Under the pieces are notes generated by a model, which was given only the letters and a program-made list of their open reading frames with translations, had not been told where the DNA came from and ran no database searches. This document shows, one piece after another, positions 1 through 11,810 of a stretch of 64,000 nt of DNA. The DNA comes from Acorus gramineus (taxonomy: Eukaryota; Streptophyta; Magnoliopsida; Acorales; Acoraceae). The position numbers and the translations under genes are program-made. Where the stretch lies: the NCBI GenBank assembly GCA_030737835.1, contig JAUJYN010000085.1, positions 114,082-178,081 on the forward strand, written 5' to 3'. Within the stretch, counting starts at the first letter, position 1, and each line of letters begins with the position of its first letter.

Positions 1-3000
1 ACAATCATGATATACTACATTACTATTAAATTTTCGAAGTATGATGTTTGAAATGAATTAATATATCAATTTTAATTTTCATATCTCTTTAATATATCAT
101 TTAAATAACTCAAATTAATGTTAATATTTAAGCATGTCAATTATCTGAAAAATATTCATATCCGATCCATATCCGAAGAGATCTTAATCAAAAAATTAAT
201 ATTTGTATTCGAGTGATTAGGATAGGATATGAATATTACCATATACGATTTGTTGACAAGTTTATCGCAGACACATGTAACGATGCTCATTTTGGAAATA
301 TGTGATTTCATGTATGTACCAATACCACCAAACGAGTTATATATCTTATTGGACGGCTCTAAAAATGGGGCTGGACTATAACAAGAAATGTGTGTAACAC
401 CCAATATTGTAAAAAGCGTTAGGCGTTAGTTGGGTGGTTGAGCCGGGGCTAGGGATTAATCGACTAAGTAGGGATTAATTAGGGATTAACATTCACTTTT
501 TATAATAATAAAATATAATACATATACATATACATATAAATATTATATATATAATCATTTTAGACTACAAAATAATAACAAATTAACATCAAAACAAAAT
601 TAATAATATAAACACAATTGAAATAGCTTAAAAAATATAAGTGACATGTATAAAATATATAAGATAACTCAATAGCTTATTAGTCAACTAGGAATTAATC
701 AGAAAAGAGATTAGGCGCTAAGCATTAAGGGTTGGGACCACCTATACCTAAGCGTGGGATTAATCAGGGTCTAGAAGGGATTTTTAGAACATTCTGACAG
801 CTCTAACTATACACTAATGTTTGGTTCGAGAATAAGCCCAAATAAATTGGAATCAATCGGAATAACCGCATTATAGATGTTTGGATGACTGGAATAAATA
901 AGAATATGTATATTAGAATTAACTAGTATAAAGTGGTATATGGATTCTATCCACCTATTAGAATTAAATTATTCCAGGTTATTCAAATCAAAAGAATATC
1001 TAGACCCACAGTCAAATCAACTATTATCACCTCTTATAAATCAATTGTTAAATAACTGTCATAATTTTTTTTACCTTTTTATAAATCTTTATCCACACTT
1101 TATTTATATTTTATCAAAACAACCAAAACTTATTATTATGTTTTTTAATAAAAATAATTTTAAATACAATTAAACATAAAATCATTTTATTATTATTTAT
1201 ATTAGAATAAATGGGGATAGAGTCATGAGAGTGAGAATAACATCCACGAAGTGAATAAAGTACTACGAGATGCAACACTGCTCCAAAAAAAAAAAAGCTC
1301 TCTGATTTAAATTGTTTCAAACCATACACTTGTTCTGAAACCATTGGTTCTGTCAATACATATATTTTAGTCTGTCTGTTTGAATCATCATTGGACATTA
1401 ATAAGATCATTATTAATTATTTTGCTTTACAAGTTGACATTTTAGTATTAAAAAATTCAATTTTTTAAATGTTTCCTATATTTATGCTTTTATTTTTATT
1501 TTTTAAAGGTTATTTGCACAAGGGAAGAAAAATGTTAGCCCCATTTTATTTAATTTTTTTAAAAAATAAACATCGTTTAATGATATATATATTTTAATAA
1601 AAAGTGTATATGACTATATTTTAAATTAAATAAATTTATTTTTAATTAATTTGAAAAAAAATCTATTGAGACATATGCCTCCCTAGAAAGGTATATACAT
1701 CGCTGGAAGGTTAATAAGATATATGAAACTATCCACATGAGTACATGTAACAGTGTTCAGAAAGAAAAATGTCAGGGACGATCTGTTATGTAACCCTATT
1801 CACAATACACAATGTTATGTTACTTTAAATGAATACTTCATGTAATAAATCACATATTTGGGGAAGGCAAAAGACAACAAATTAAGTATATACTTCAATG
1901 AAATGTATGAAAGGCCGCCCTGATTTTAGCTAAATGAGATGGGGCCCTAGATGGACTCATAAAATGGGCCCCTATTAACAAAACAAAAATAATTTTAAAA
2001 AGTAAATTTTTTTTTTACACAATTAAATCTAACAAAACCTAATCCCAACAAAATAAAAAAATAAAATAAAAAGTTTGAAAAAACAGAGACTAAATGATAA
2101 AAACAAATATAAAAAGTATCATTGATTATGAATTTTTTTCTTTGTATCAAATAAAAATAAAACAAAATCCCTAAAAAATAAAGACAAATGATAACAAACA
2201 AAAAGAAAATATGAGTAAATTAAAAAGAAAAACCTCATAGGGAGGAAAAATCATAGGAGTTAAAATAAACAAAAAAATGAATAACATAAAAATAAAAAAT
2301 GAATAAAAATAGAAAATAACATGTGATGAAACAAAACTAACAAATGAAAAAAAAGATATGGATAGGTTTTAAAATAAATATTAAATTATCCAAATAATCC
2401 CAATAAAGTAGGGAATGAAAACAAAATTCAATTAAAATTTAAAAACAATCAATAAAATACAAAAATACAAAAAAAATTATAAAAATAAATATGCAATGTG
2501 TTGATTTTTTTCTTTTTACAAATCAAATAATAAATAAAAGAGTTTTAAAATTAGTATGAGAAATCCCAATAAAATAGGGACTATAAAACTTTTTTATTTA
2601 GAGATTTGACGGGTTTGGTGAAACCCAAACCCAAATCCGCTAACAAAATCATGTCCCAAACCCATCCCAAACTCGTGACGGGTTTTGCTTTCGTGTCCCA
2701 AACCCGTTCCAACAAGCACGTAAAAAACCCGAACCTGGCGCCCTATCCCGTCCCATTTAGGTCGGGTCGGGTTGGACTAGAACGGGTTTGGGAAAAATAT
2801 GAAAGCATATTTTAATATAATATTTAACCTATAAAATAAGAAATAAAAAAATATTAGCATTCATCCACTAAAAAAAAAGCAACATGACATGTGCTCCCTT
2901 CATATTTCTTTAAACATAAACTACACCTCAAAATAAAATTGCTTTCAATCTACTAAAAAGAACAACATTGTAAGATCAGAAAGACAAAAAGTGAGAAGGT

Positions 3001-4758
3001 TTGTCCAAGTTCCTTCATATCTCTTTAAAGAAGAGTACCAAAAGAAAGCATTACATCTCCCTGCATTTTTTTAACAACTGAAAAATTCATTAATACTTAA
3101 AAAATGAGCTAATTAAAAAAAAAAAGGTTGAATATAACAAATAAGTAAATAGATTAATAAAATGAAAATACATACATCAATAAAGGGTGTACCGATGGTT
3201 GGTGGTGAGTGGTGAGGGAATAAATCAATAAAGGGTGAAAAATGTGAAACGGTTGGTCTTGCCGTCTTGGGCTCTTGGCTGGTCAATAGGTATGTTTAGG
3301 TTATTAATTACTCATTATTCATTCTTTTATTTTATTTTATTTTTCTTTTTATGGAAAACCAAAGGTTGATTTGTTCATTATTATTCAATATTCAAATTTA
3401 AATTTTAAAAAAGTTTCATCACCCAAGTGAATAAGTGAATGCTTTTTTATTTTGGTTTTTAGGAATATCAAAAGACATTGGCAAACTATGTAATTATTAT
3501 ATTAAATATATATTTATATTAATATTAATTTACAATCGGGGCGGGTTCGGGACGGGTTTTGCTAAGTGAACCCGCTTCCATCCCAAACCCGCCAGGTTTC
3601 ATTTTATACCTCCCAAACCCGTCCCGAAACCCGAACTCGACCCGACCCAACCGGGGCGGGGCAGGTCGGGTACCCTATTGGGACAATCCCACTGCCATCC
3701 CTACCTAGGCGACTCACTGCCTTGGTCGCCGGGTTTGGATCCTCTGCTTGTTTTTCTGTACTTGTTTTGTGCTTTAATCAATCATACGGTCATAAATTCA
3801 TCAAATAAAATGGATCTGTTTATCCATTCATGATTTGATATATTTGTATCCATTTGATTCTAATTGTGATGATGTGGTAATCCCACAATAAAAGTCAAGT
3901 AAGATACAAGCAGAAAAAAACAAGCAGATGATCCAAACCCTTGGTTGTCTATGCTCAGGGCCGACCCTGAATGTATGTAATCATATATAAAAAGTGAAAA
4001 ATTACATAATCATTTAAAATGATATATAAAACCAGTTTGAGATATATGGTATTGCAGAAAAACTATAAATGAGATTAATTATAGCAATGCCTAAAAATAA
4101 AAGTTTCATTTTTTATATGGAATAAAATGAATGCTAACCAAAAATAAAAGTGGAATAATAGCTAAACAACAACATTTTGCATTAAAAAGAGGCATCCATG
4201 CTATTTAATTGTTAAAGAAATACGCATTAGGAAAAGCCATTACAAGGATAATACAAATTATTTTATTGGCTATCTTTTCTCAAGCTCTTTTACAAATTAC
4301 AAGTGGGTTATGTGGCTCAAGAGCAAAAGTTGAGAACACCATTCACTAAAATAGAACACACTTTTTGCCCTAAAATGGAACCCCTTTAAGATTATAATAC
4401 TATGGTTAGGCAAAGATCCACTTGACAATGATCATATGAAAACTTATTACATACAAAAATTTATAATATCGATTACATACATAAATATATAGTTTCAATT
4501 CATAAGTTCTTGCAATATCGTAATAATTAAATGAGAGAGATTTCTTGCGAATGCATGATTGAATAATTAAAAATTTTAAATTATTGTGTTTCAAATTCAA
4601 CTTTTTAAAAACCTTACTTTATCTAGCGTTTTAATCGCTGAGTTTTTTTACATGAAAAAGACAATGTGTAGTGTTTGAAAAGTAATCTCATAAAGGTGCT
4701 TCACCGATTGAGAATTTTCCACTTTTCCAATGAAAAATCTATCCAAAATGGGGTCTTA
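1..4758. other. AT-rich intergenic DNA with degenerate repeats
   Basis: No open frame here resembles a known protein, and the short ones are low-complexity. About 400-780 carries repeated GGGATTAAT and TTAGGCG(C/T)TAG words of the kind seen in degenerate plant DNA transposons. About 820-1260 has a TGTTTGG-type sequence that may be a worn MITE. I cannot define ends for either. The rest is homopolymer-rich AT sequence. Confidence 0.5.
2598..3706. mobile_element. Possible non-autonomous DNA transposon with GGGTTTGGG-rich ends
   Basis: Two GC-rich tracts (about 2598-2790 and 3535-3706) made of variants of CGGGTTTGGG and CCCAAACCCG enclose AT-rich sequence. The right tract ends in TGCCATCCCTA, the same ending found at about 20712-20722. 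GC-rich ends and a GGGATGGCA terminus fit non-autonomous hAT-like plant elements. No target duplication was identified, so the boundaries are approximate. Confidence 0.35.
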
Positions 4759-5380
4759 GGGTGTATTTGTGTCACATGGAAATTGAAGGAATATGAGGGA
4801 AAATAAAAACTTTTCATTTGATCACCCAAAAACATATCATTTGTGCCAAACAAGTGGAGGGAAATTTTTTTTCCTTTGCTATTTTGTCTTATTAAAATTG
4901 AGGGAAAATTTTTCCTCCCAACGTAGAGGAGGAAAAGTGAGGAAAAATGAGAGAATATGTGATTTTTTCTCTACATATACAAGGACAATCCAAGCAACAT
5001 TTATGTGAGATATTTTTTTGTGTTTCTTGTTTAATTTTTTTTTATTTTTTTCACATTTGATTTATTGAGTGGATCTAGATTTTTTTTTATTTGTTGAATA
5101 AATCTAGGTTTTTTTTAACCTATCTAGATTGAGATCTTAGATCTTTTTTGTGATTTATTTATTTTATTTGTGGAATAGATTTGGGTTTTTTTTCTAACAA
5201 TTTTTATATTCCATCACTGACACAAACAATAGTTTTTATTTTTCATCACTTTTCATTATAGGCACAAACACCATGTAAACTAATTAAAGGGTAAATAATT
5301 TCTTTTCCATCAGTTTTCCTTTGACTCAAATTCCGTCACTTTCCTTCAATTTTATTTTGTGTTTGTGCACAAACACACCC
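4759..5380. mobile_element. Tourist-like (PIF/Harbinger) MITE, 622 bp
   Basis: The left end reads GGGTGTATTTGTG and the right end, reversed, reads GGGTGTGTTTGTG. Both are followed inward by AATTGAAGGAA-type sequence, so the inverted ends are long and imperfect. The element is flanked by TTA at 4756-4758 and again at 5381-5383. A 3-bp TTA/TAA duplication is the hallmark of PIF/Harbinger elements. There is no transposase, so it is non-autonomous. Confidence 0.8.
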
Positions 5381-5561
5381 TTAATGTACTTGGATATGGG
5401 TTTGAAAAGTAAATTTCATTCAAAATATTTTTAAAAAATACCTCTTCATAAAATAAATTAGTGCTAGATTCATGGAAAGATGTTTTTATAACTCAAAATT
5501 GTTTTTTGCTTTCTTCAAAAATTGGAATCACTGAGTGCGTTTTAAAACGGGTTTGGATTAA

Positions 5562-5782
5562 GGCTCCGTTTGGATCCGTCTCTCGGGCCGCCGCGTTTGC
5601 CGAAGCATGAAAGAAACGCCGAAGCGGTTTTTCAGAGCGTTAGCGAAGACACCGTAAAATAAGCGTTCAACGCGGGGAGGGGTGATCGAACGCAAACTCG
5701 GGTCTTAGTATTTGGCAACGAGTTCACTATCCGCTGCGTCGACCGGCCCAAACGCGGCTTCAACGCTGATGCAAACGGAGCC
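5562..5782. mobile_element. Tourist-like MITE, 221 bp, GC-rich
   Basis: Ends GGCTCCGTTTG and CAAACGGAGCC are perfectly inverted over 11 bp and extend imperfectly. TAA flanks it at 5559-5561 and 5783-5785. The interior is markedly GC-rich compared with its surroundings. A 3-bp TAA duplication and the CCGTTTGG-type terminus fit the PIF/Harbinger superfamily. Confidence 0.8.
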
Positions 5783-5974
5783 TAAGTATGTTTCTATACC
5801 CTTTGAAAAAGAGTTTTGTAGAGAGGCATCTATTTCATGAAAATTAATTATTAGATCTTTCACATAACTGTACCAAGATGATGTATTAAGCAATATATAT
5901 ATAGAGAGCTAGAGTTTAATGAAAATTGTGGACCCCCATGCATGCATCATGCATGGGCCTCGTCCGTATAGAAA

Positions 5975-6150
5975 TTTTTTTTATATAAAATAATAAGAGT
6001 TGATTGTGGTCATCAAAATTAATTAACACTCCAGTCACATGAAATCTGACGCCAGTAGATGATACAAAATCCACCAATTTAATAGGACCTCCTTAAAAAT
6101 AATGTCTCATACAAGGGTTGAATTATAGACTCTTCAAATCTTGACATAAA
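5975..6150. repeat. Dispersed repeat copy 1 (related at 9395-9530 and 15020-15125)
   Basis: Shares the core TCAAAATTAATTAA, a CAGTCACATGAAA word, a CTCCTTAAAAATAA-type word and GGGTTGAATTATAGACTC with the stretches near 9395-9530 and 15020-15125, all in the same orientation. The copies are diverged. Nothing coding is seen. Confidence 0.5.
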
Positions 6151-6608
6151 AAACGTTTCAACTTAGAACTCCTTTAACATCAACTAGATCATTAGACAAT
6201 AAAATAAGATAATAGATTTATGATCAGTTTGGTTGTCTTTCTTCAATTCTCCTTCTACTCAAATACCCAATCAGCCACAAAAAAAAGAAGAAATTTATGA
6301 TCTTTTGTTCTCGTAATCATTCTTAGCACCTTACACCAAAAAAAAAAAAAAAAAGATTTTTCATTTCTATATAATCTATCTGAACTGAATTCTTGATAAA
6401 TAAATAATTCTTTTAAAACAGAAATACTAAACTGATTTTTTTATTTTCTGTCTCACAATAGTAATGCTAATGCTTACCGAAAATAAAAAGTGAAACAACA
6501 GCTAAATAATAATTTTGAAAGTATTCAAACTCAAGACAAAAAAAAAAAAAAAACACTCAAGTCATTTATTCTGTTTTATTGTCTATTCTCAATCTCTTTC
6601 ATAGTTGT

Positions 6609-6798
6609 TTTTTTTTTTTTTTGACTGACTTACAGTCGAGCTAGGAATGTTACCTCCGCTTGTTTGCCCTGGTTCAACAGAAAATTCTTTCGAATAATCG
6701 CCAACAAAGAAGTGGGTAAGTCAGCGCCAAGACTCAAATCTAAGACCTATCGGTAATACCGCTAACCCCTGAACCGTTGTGCTATGACCACTGGAGAC
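6609..6798 (-). mobile_element. tRNA-derived SINE
   Basis: Read on the minus strand, the element has an RNA polymerase III A box TAGCACAACGG (6774-6784), which fits TRGYNNARNGG, and a B-box-like ATTTGAGTCTT (6729-6739) about 35 bp further on. It ends in a long A run (T run at 6609-6622 on the plus strand). That is the layout of a plant tRNA-derived SINE. No clear target duplication was found, so the exact ends are approximate. Confidence 0.6.
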
Positions 6799-7242
6799 TT
6801 CCCACCACATTTTTCTTAGGTTGCTATGTGGCTCCCCACCACATTTTTCAGCCATATCACTGTAGGAAAGCATCACCAACAACTTTTTTAGTCGGCAATG
6901 ATACTATCAATCTTTATTTTATTTGAAGTGTCACATATAATTTTAAATCAATTATCTCATGAGATATCACAAGTGTTAATACCTATTTTATCTCTTTCCT
7001 AATCAAGGAGTCGGTTACAATTGTTGTTGATGTGGAATGATTTTTTGGATTTTTTTAATGATCAAATCCCATGATTTTTTATAATTAATAGTAACAAAAG
7101 AAAATACATGATCTGTCTAATGAATGAAATGGATTGAGAACAAAATAAGGTGTTGCACAACCGACCTACAAAACTCAAAAGGGCAAAAGCCCCCCTCCCT
7201 CGATCAGACAGGGTTATAACGGAGAGGAGAGTAGTGGAAGCC

Positions 7243-7311
7243 ATGGTGAAGTCATGTAAAGGTATGCCGATGGAGCTCGTCAAGTGCCTCCGCGAATCCG
7301 ACTGTGTCAAG
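7243..7311 (+). pseudogene. COA5: Isolated first exon of a COA5/PET191-like cytochrome c oxidase assembly factor
   Basis: An ATG at 7243 opens a 23-codon exon containing the block SCKGMPMELVKC, a CX9C motif (two cysteines nine residues apart), followed by LRESDCVK. This closely matches the N-terminus of plant PET191/COA5, a small twin-CX9C protein of the mitochondrial intermembrane space needed for cytochrome c oxidase assembly. The exon ends at AAG followed by GTTTCC, a usable splice donor. The second exon of the family, which carries the second cysteine pair, was not found downstream on the plus strand, so this looks like a truncated copy. The exon-intron border is tandemly duplicated (7303-7422). 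Fragment identity is by recall of the family. Confidence 0.6.
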
Positions 7312-7422
7312 GTTTCCCTTCAAATCTTTATTTTGATTAAAAAAATTCTATCGAGGTGTGGTTTGTCAAGGTTTCCCTTCAAATCTTTATTTTGATTAAA
7401 AAAATTCTATTGAGGGTGTGGT
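7303..7422. repeat. 59-bp tandem duplication across an exon border
   Basis: TGTCAAGGTTTCCCTTC and the following AT-rich sequence occur at 7305 and again at 7364, ending both times in GAGG(G)TGTGGTTT. The two units differ at only a couple of positions. Confidence 0.85.
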
Positions 7423-8162
7423 TTTCTGTTCGTCCGCAGTTTTTTTTTTCTTCTCGACTGAAAACAGAATTTGTATTTGGGTCTCATTCCTTGTTTTACA
7501 TTTATTATAATTTTTTATTATTGAATTTGGTGATAGATATTAAATATAGCAACCTTTGGTGTGACATTTATTACAAATTTTTTTTGGATGAGGCATTTAA
7601 TCTTAAATTATTTTACATTAGCATGGGTTGTGTAACATTTAAAAGTTAGTTACATTTTAAACTATTATTTTGGATTTATATACATTATTTTTCAAAAGTC
7701 TGTACCATGTTAATCTAATATAAACATGCATTATATTAGAAAGTCAGTTACATTGGTGGAATGTAACTGATTTTTAATTGTTATATATAACAAAAGTCAG
7801 TTACATTTACAAAGGTAACTGACTCTTAATGCACTTTATTGTTGAAATTAAGTTACATTATTCTGAACTCTTGTTTTATACTGTGATTTGTGTTTTATTT
7901 CTTTTTCATCGAAAAGAACTTTGTACTATCACAAATATTTTGTCTGATGATTGAAATAAAATAATCATGAAATTAACAACGTTTCAAAAAAAAATTTAAA
8001 AAGTTGATTATTCCCTGTCTGCCATCATTTTCTAGTTGAATGAGAGGTCACAAACTAAAATTTTGTCTTTTTTGGTGTTTTTGACGAAATGGATTTTTTT
8101 GAATGATTTCGTTTTTCAGTTTTTTTTTAAGAAATCCTAATGAACGGTGTCTTTTTTTTTTT
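7423..8162. other. AT-rich spacer with no gene seen
   Basis: Downstream of the exon fragment the DNA is AT-rich with repeated GTTACATT words (about 7560-7860). No second COA5 exon and no open frame of interest was recognised. Confidence 0.5.
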
Positions 8163-8440
8163 AAGGATTTTTAGTTTTAAGTCCCCACAAACCATCATAT
8201 TTAGTGATCGATCCCTCCCTTCTTTGTATTTAGGTTTTAGTCCCCCGATTTAAAGGATAATTCATGGATAGGTCCCTCACAGGGATTAAAAAGTAAATTA
8301 AATAATTTATGGATAGGTCCCTCTCAGGGACTAAAAAGGAACTATCATTTAAATCTGGGGACTAAACCCTAAATACGAAGAAGGGAGGGATCGATCACTA
8401 AATATGATGGTTTGTGGGGACTTAAAACTAAAAATCCCTT
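8163..8440. mobile_element. Fold-back MITE with arms of about 110 bp
   Basis: The left arm (AAGGATTTTTAGTTTTAAG then GTCCCCACAAACCATC) is repeated in reverse on the right (GATGGTTTGTGGGGAC then CTAAAAATCCCT). The arms run to about 8265 and from about 8330 and are nearly identical, so the element could fold into one long hairpin. Flanks are T-rich and no target duplication can be called. It is non-coding; the superfamily is uncertain (MULE-like fold-back possible). Confidence 0.7.
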
Positions 8441-9763
8441 TTTTTTATTATTTTGAATTGGTTTCGAAAAAAATTAGATTTTGATTTGTTTTTTGAAAAA
8501 AGTGGGGATGAGTTTAATAAGGGAGGAAAATGTGGGATTTAAATGAGGGTAATATTGTATTTTACATTTTTAATTTTTTTTTGAAAGTCAAACAAGCAAC
8601 CAATGAGGGAATAACACCTCATGGGGCTTATCAATGGGGCCAAATATTGGGGCTTGTGTAGCAGAACTCATTTTAAATATCTAACTAGATATATTATTCA
8701 TGTGTAATTTTAAATATTAAATGAGATAAATGTTTTATTAGACTACACAAATCTTTTTTGAATGGGTATACTATTTTTTTTAATGTGCATACCATTTTAA
8801 TAAAAAGAAATTTCTTTATTACATAAATTATATGTATTAAAAAAACTAAAGCATATAGGAACCTCACATGGGGATATAAGGAGGGCTCTCTCTATCATTA
8901 TCTTTTTTAAATAGCATATAGAAATGATCAATTTAAAAATTGGGGTAGTATGCTTTTGCAAGAATTATTATTATTATTTTTTAAATGAAAACATCTTTAT
9001 AATTGTAAAAAAAAATTGATTTTCAAGAATATAATATAACTTTATTTCTTAAAAAGTTGTTTTCAAGAGCATTTTTCAAACTTGTTTCCAAGGATTGTCA
9101 TAGGTAGCATTTGAAAAAAATTAGTTTTTAATTGAAAAAAGCATTCTTTTGAAAAAAATTAGCTTTTGAAAATATTTATTCAAAAAACATTCTTTTATTA
9201 GGTTTATAACTAAAAGTTGATTTTTCACTTTATATAAAAGTTAGAACTTAAAATTTCAAATGTTGTGCATGGTCTTTTGCAAAAGGAAAGCTCCTTACAC
9301 AGAAGAAACCAAACAAAATTTTAAAAAAGAGAAGAAAGAAAGAAAGAAAATACTTCGGAAAGGAGTTTGCAAACTTTATAGATTATATATATAAATAAAG
9401 ACACTTTGGTCACAAAATTAAATAAAAATCATGTCACATGAAATCCGCAGACACTAAATTTTATAAATCTACTTTTTTTTGAAGCAGGTCTCCTTGAAAT
9501 AAAGGTTGAGTTTTCCAAACATATTTCCAATAATCCAACCAATCTTCCCTTGGCAGTCCCACAAAACTTAAAAAGTTTTTGTCACCAGGAACAATATATT
9601 GAATGGGACAATTTGTAAAAATAGCCTCAGTTTTTTTAATATTGGTAAAAATAACCCCAGAATCTGAATATTAGTGTGAATTGTTTTTCTAAAAAAAAAA
9701 AGACTCCACTCATATATTTTTGAGCTTTGTTACACATAATTTCAGCCTCATATACCCTGATAG
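8441..9763. other. AT-rich intergenic DNA, includes dispersed repeat copy 2
   Basis: No gene was recognised. About 8611-8660 carries CACCTCATGGGGCTTA with ATTGGGGCTT, matched at about 13595-13650 in the same orientation. About 9395-9530 is the second copy of the repeat described at 5975-6150. Confidence 0.5.
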
Positions 9764-9779
9764 CATCATATACTCACGT

Positions 9780-10597
9780 TTTTTTTAAGAAAGGTGGTTG
9801 TTTGTTACCTGATTTCATAACTGAACTCGAATTACAAAATCTGAAATGTGGGAGAATAGAAAAAACATAACATCAAAATAAGAAAACCAAGAAAACATGA
9901 ACAGCTAGGGGAGACTTGAGGCCCCGGGTTAGAAGAGAGTTTTAACCGACCACGCCCCTCGCCCGCCCACTCAACCCGTGATTCTCATGTATCCATCTCA
10001 GACTTGGATCTCCTCCGCACACGCTATGTGTCGCCCCCAATCTGTGATGAGCTCACGGAACATGTCCCACATGTTCTCCTGATACACCATGGACCCGTTG
10101 AAGATGGCATCATTGCGCGTCTTCCACAACGTCCATGCCCCTGCCGGTACAATGGATTGCGAAACCACTGCCTCCCTACTGTGGTCGTCGGATCTCTTCA
10201 TCACTTTCCCCGCCTCCCACAACTCCATTGTCTGAAACGTGGTCCGCATGCCCGTATGTCGCCCCACCGTTGCCCAAAACTCCCGCGCCACTTCACACAG
10301 GCAAAATAGGTGATCGACCGTCTCCGTGGCCCTCGCACAAAGAACGCATTCAGCCGAGTCTTCTAGAGCCCATCTTGCTTGGTAAGCCTTCGTTGGAAGG
10401 CGTCCTATGAAGAGAAACCACACAAACACTTTGATCTTTAGCAGGATCTTCGGACTCCACGTTTGTGCGTACATCGCATATGACCTCGCTTCCCCTGTTT
10501 GATCCCGGCGCCACCTGATATATGCGCTTTTGACTGAGTGCGCCCCTGAAGATGAGTGCCTCCATCGACAGCGTTTGATCCCGGCGCCACCTGATAT
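9780..10597 (-). mobile_element. 5'-truncated LINE (non-LTR retrotransposon) insertion
   Basis: The 16-bp sequence CATCATATACTCACGT lies on both sides (9764-9779 and 10598-10613), a target duplication of LINE type. Next to the left copy is a T run, which is the minus-strand poly(A) tail. The interior encodes the C-terminus of a LINE reverse transcriptase polyprotein and is cut off at the 5' end, as expected for incomplete reverse transcription. A 23-bp sequence containing GATCCCGGCGCCACC occurs at 10499-10521 and again at 10575-10597, a short duplication at the truncated 5' end. Confidence 0.85.
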
Positions 10598-10603
10598 CAT
10601 CAT
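9998..10603 (-). pseudogene. LINE reverse transcriptase C-terminus with zf-RVT domain, 5' truncated
   Basis: A 201-codon open frame lacks the N-terminal endonuclease and reverse transcriptase catalytic parts. It holds the zf-RVT module common at the C-terminus of plant LINE ORF2: WSPKILLKIKVFVWFLF, then RLPTKAYQARW, then a zinc-binding cluster CVLCARATETVDHLFCLC, then FWATVG. Further on, GAWTLWKTRNDAIFNG matches the usual end region. The frame opens at the truncated end of the insertion, so its first codons may be target DNA. With the polymerase missing it cannot be autonomous. Confidence 0.85.
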
Positions 10604-10785
10604 ATACTCACGTCAATCAGGTAAATAACTTGTTAGAAAATTTTCACACTTTTTATAAATGGATTCATTCAATTAATTGAAACATATATTTTTTTTTATA
10701 AAGTATATATTATATATAATGAGGTATGTTATTGTTAAAAAATTTAAAACATGTGGGGGACTAAAATTGGAACTGAAAAATAACT

Positions 10786-11103
10786 GTGTGTAACATTTTT
10801 TTATTGTGGCTTATGTATCAAGCTAAGCTCCTCACGATGAAAGTAAAGTTATTCTTGTGGCTTATGTATCAAGATAAGCTACTCATAAAATTTTACCGAG
10901 CAAAATGGGCCCATGAAACAGACATGACTTGCAGAGGAAGTGCGGAGACGACCCTGCATATCATGCTCGAATGCCCGATCGATATCACAATTTGGAGAAG
11001 GCTTGCGGGTGCCACAGACTTGGTAGATGGGTGTTCTACGCTAGAGGAGTTGTGGACGGCAGGAAGGGCGACCAAACGAACTGCAATCTTCTCTACCGAC
11101 TAA
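10786..11103 (+). pseudogene. Second LINE zf-RVT scrap, plus strand
   Basis: A 105-codon frame contains KVKLFLWLMYQDKLL, FYRAKWAHE, then CRGSAETTLHIMLECP and IWRRLAGATDL. This is the same zf-RVT module as in the neighbouring LINE but a different, more diverged family, with the first half of the zinc cluster altered. The N-terminal part contains an imperfect repeat of a unit reading LWLMYQ(A/D)KLL. An A-rich stretch follows at about 11117. No catalytic domain is present. Confidence 0.7.
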
Positions 11104-11402
11104 TCATATTTCAAAAAAATTAAAAAGTTAGGGTTTCAGAATTGGGCGAAAACATTCGAACACCACCAAAAAAAAAAAAAAAAAAAAAATCGGTTTTCGA
11201 GAGACAATATAATCCGTTCTCTTCCCCAACTTAATCGTCGACAATGGCGAAGAATAAAAGTTAGATTTCTTCCCACAATCGACTCTTCCTTGTAGACGTT
11301 TTTTTTTTTTATAAAAAAACATGACGATCAGATGGATTTATTCAACATCTTATACGAAAAATATCTGATTTTCATGATCAAAATATGAGACAACGTAGTT
11401 CC

Positions 11403-11810
11403 AGATACATGAATCAGAAATCCGAACAAATTAGTTTATCTGGATTTTTTTTTTGCTTCTTAAACAAATCAGTATTTCAAATACATGAATCTGAAAACCA
11501 ATAAATAGTTTCTGGAGTTAATTTTTATGTTTTTGGCAATATGAACAAATTAGTATTTTAGATACATGAATCTGAAAACCAAACATATAGTGAATGTGGA
11601 ATTAATTTTATTTTTTAGTAATATAAACAATTTTGTATTTCCGATTAGTGAATTTGAAAACCAAACAAAATAGTGTATCTGGAATTAATTTTTATTCTGT
11701 AGTAATACAAACAAATCTAACTTTCAGATACATGATTCTGTTATCCAAACAAGTAGTGTATCTGAAAATGTGTATATGAAAATGTGACGCAATGGATAAG
11801 GTTAACACGG
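11403..11810. repeat. About 81-bp minisatellite, five units
   Basis: The word (A/T)GATACATGAATCTGAAAACC recurs at about 11403, 11479, 11560, 11641 and 11726, each followed by AATTAATTTTTAT and AACAAATTAGTATTT-type sequence. Spacing is 76-85 bp. Units are diverged by substitutions and small indels. Isolated GATACATG(T/A)ATC words continue to about 13020. Confidence 0.7.

Noticed and set aside
940-1410. Short frames on both strands
   Set aside because: AT-rich chance frames or MITE-like DNA with no protein similarity.
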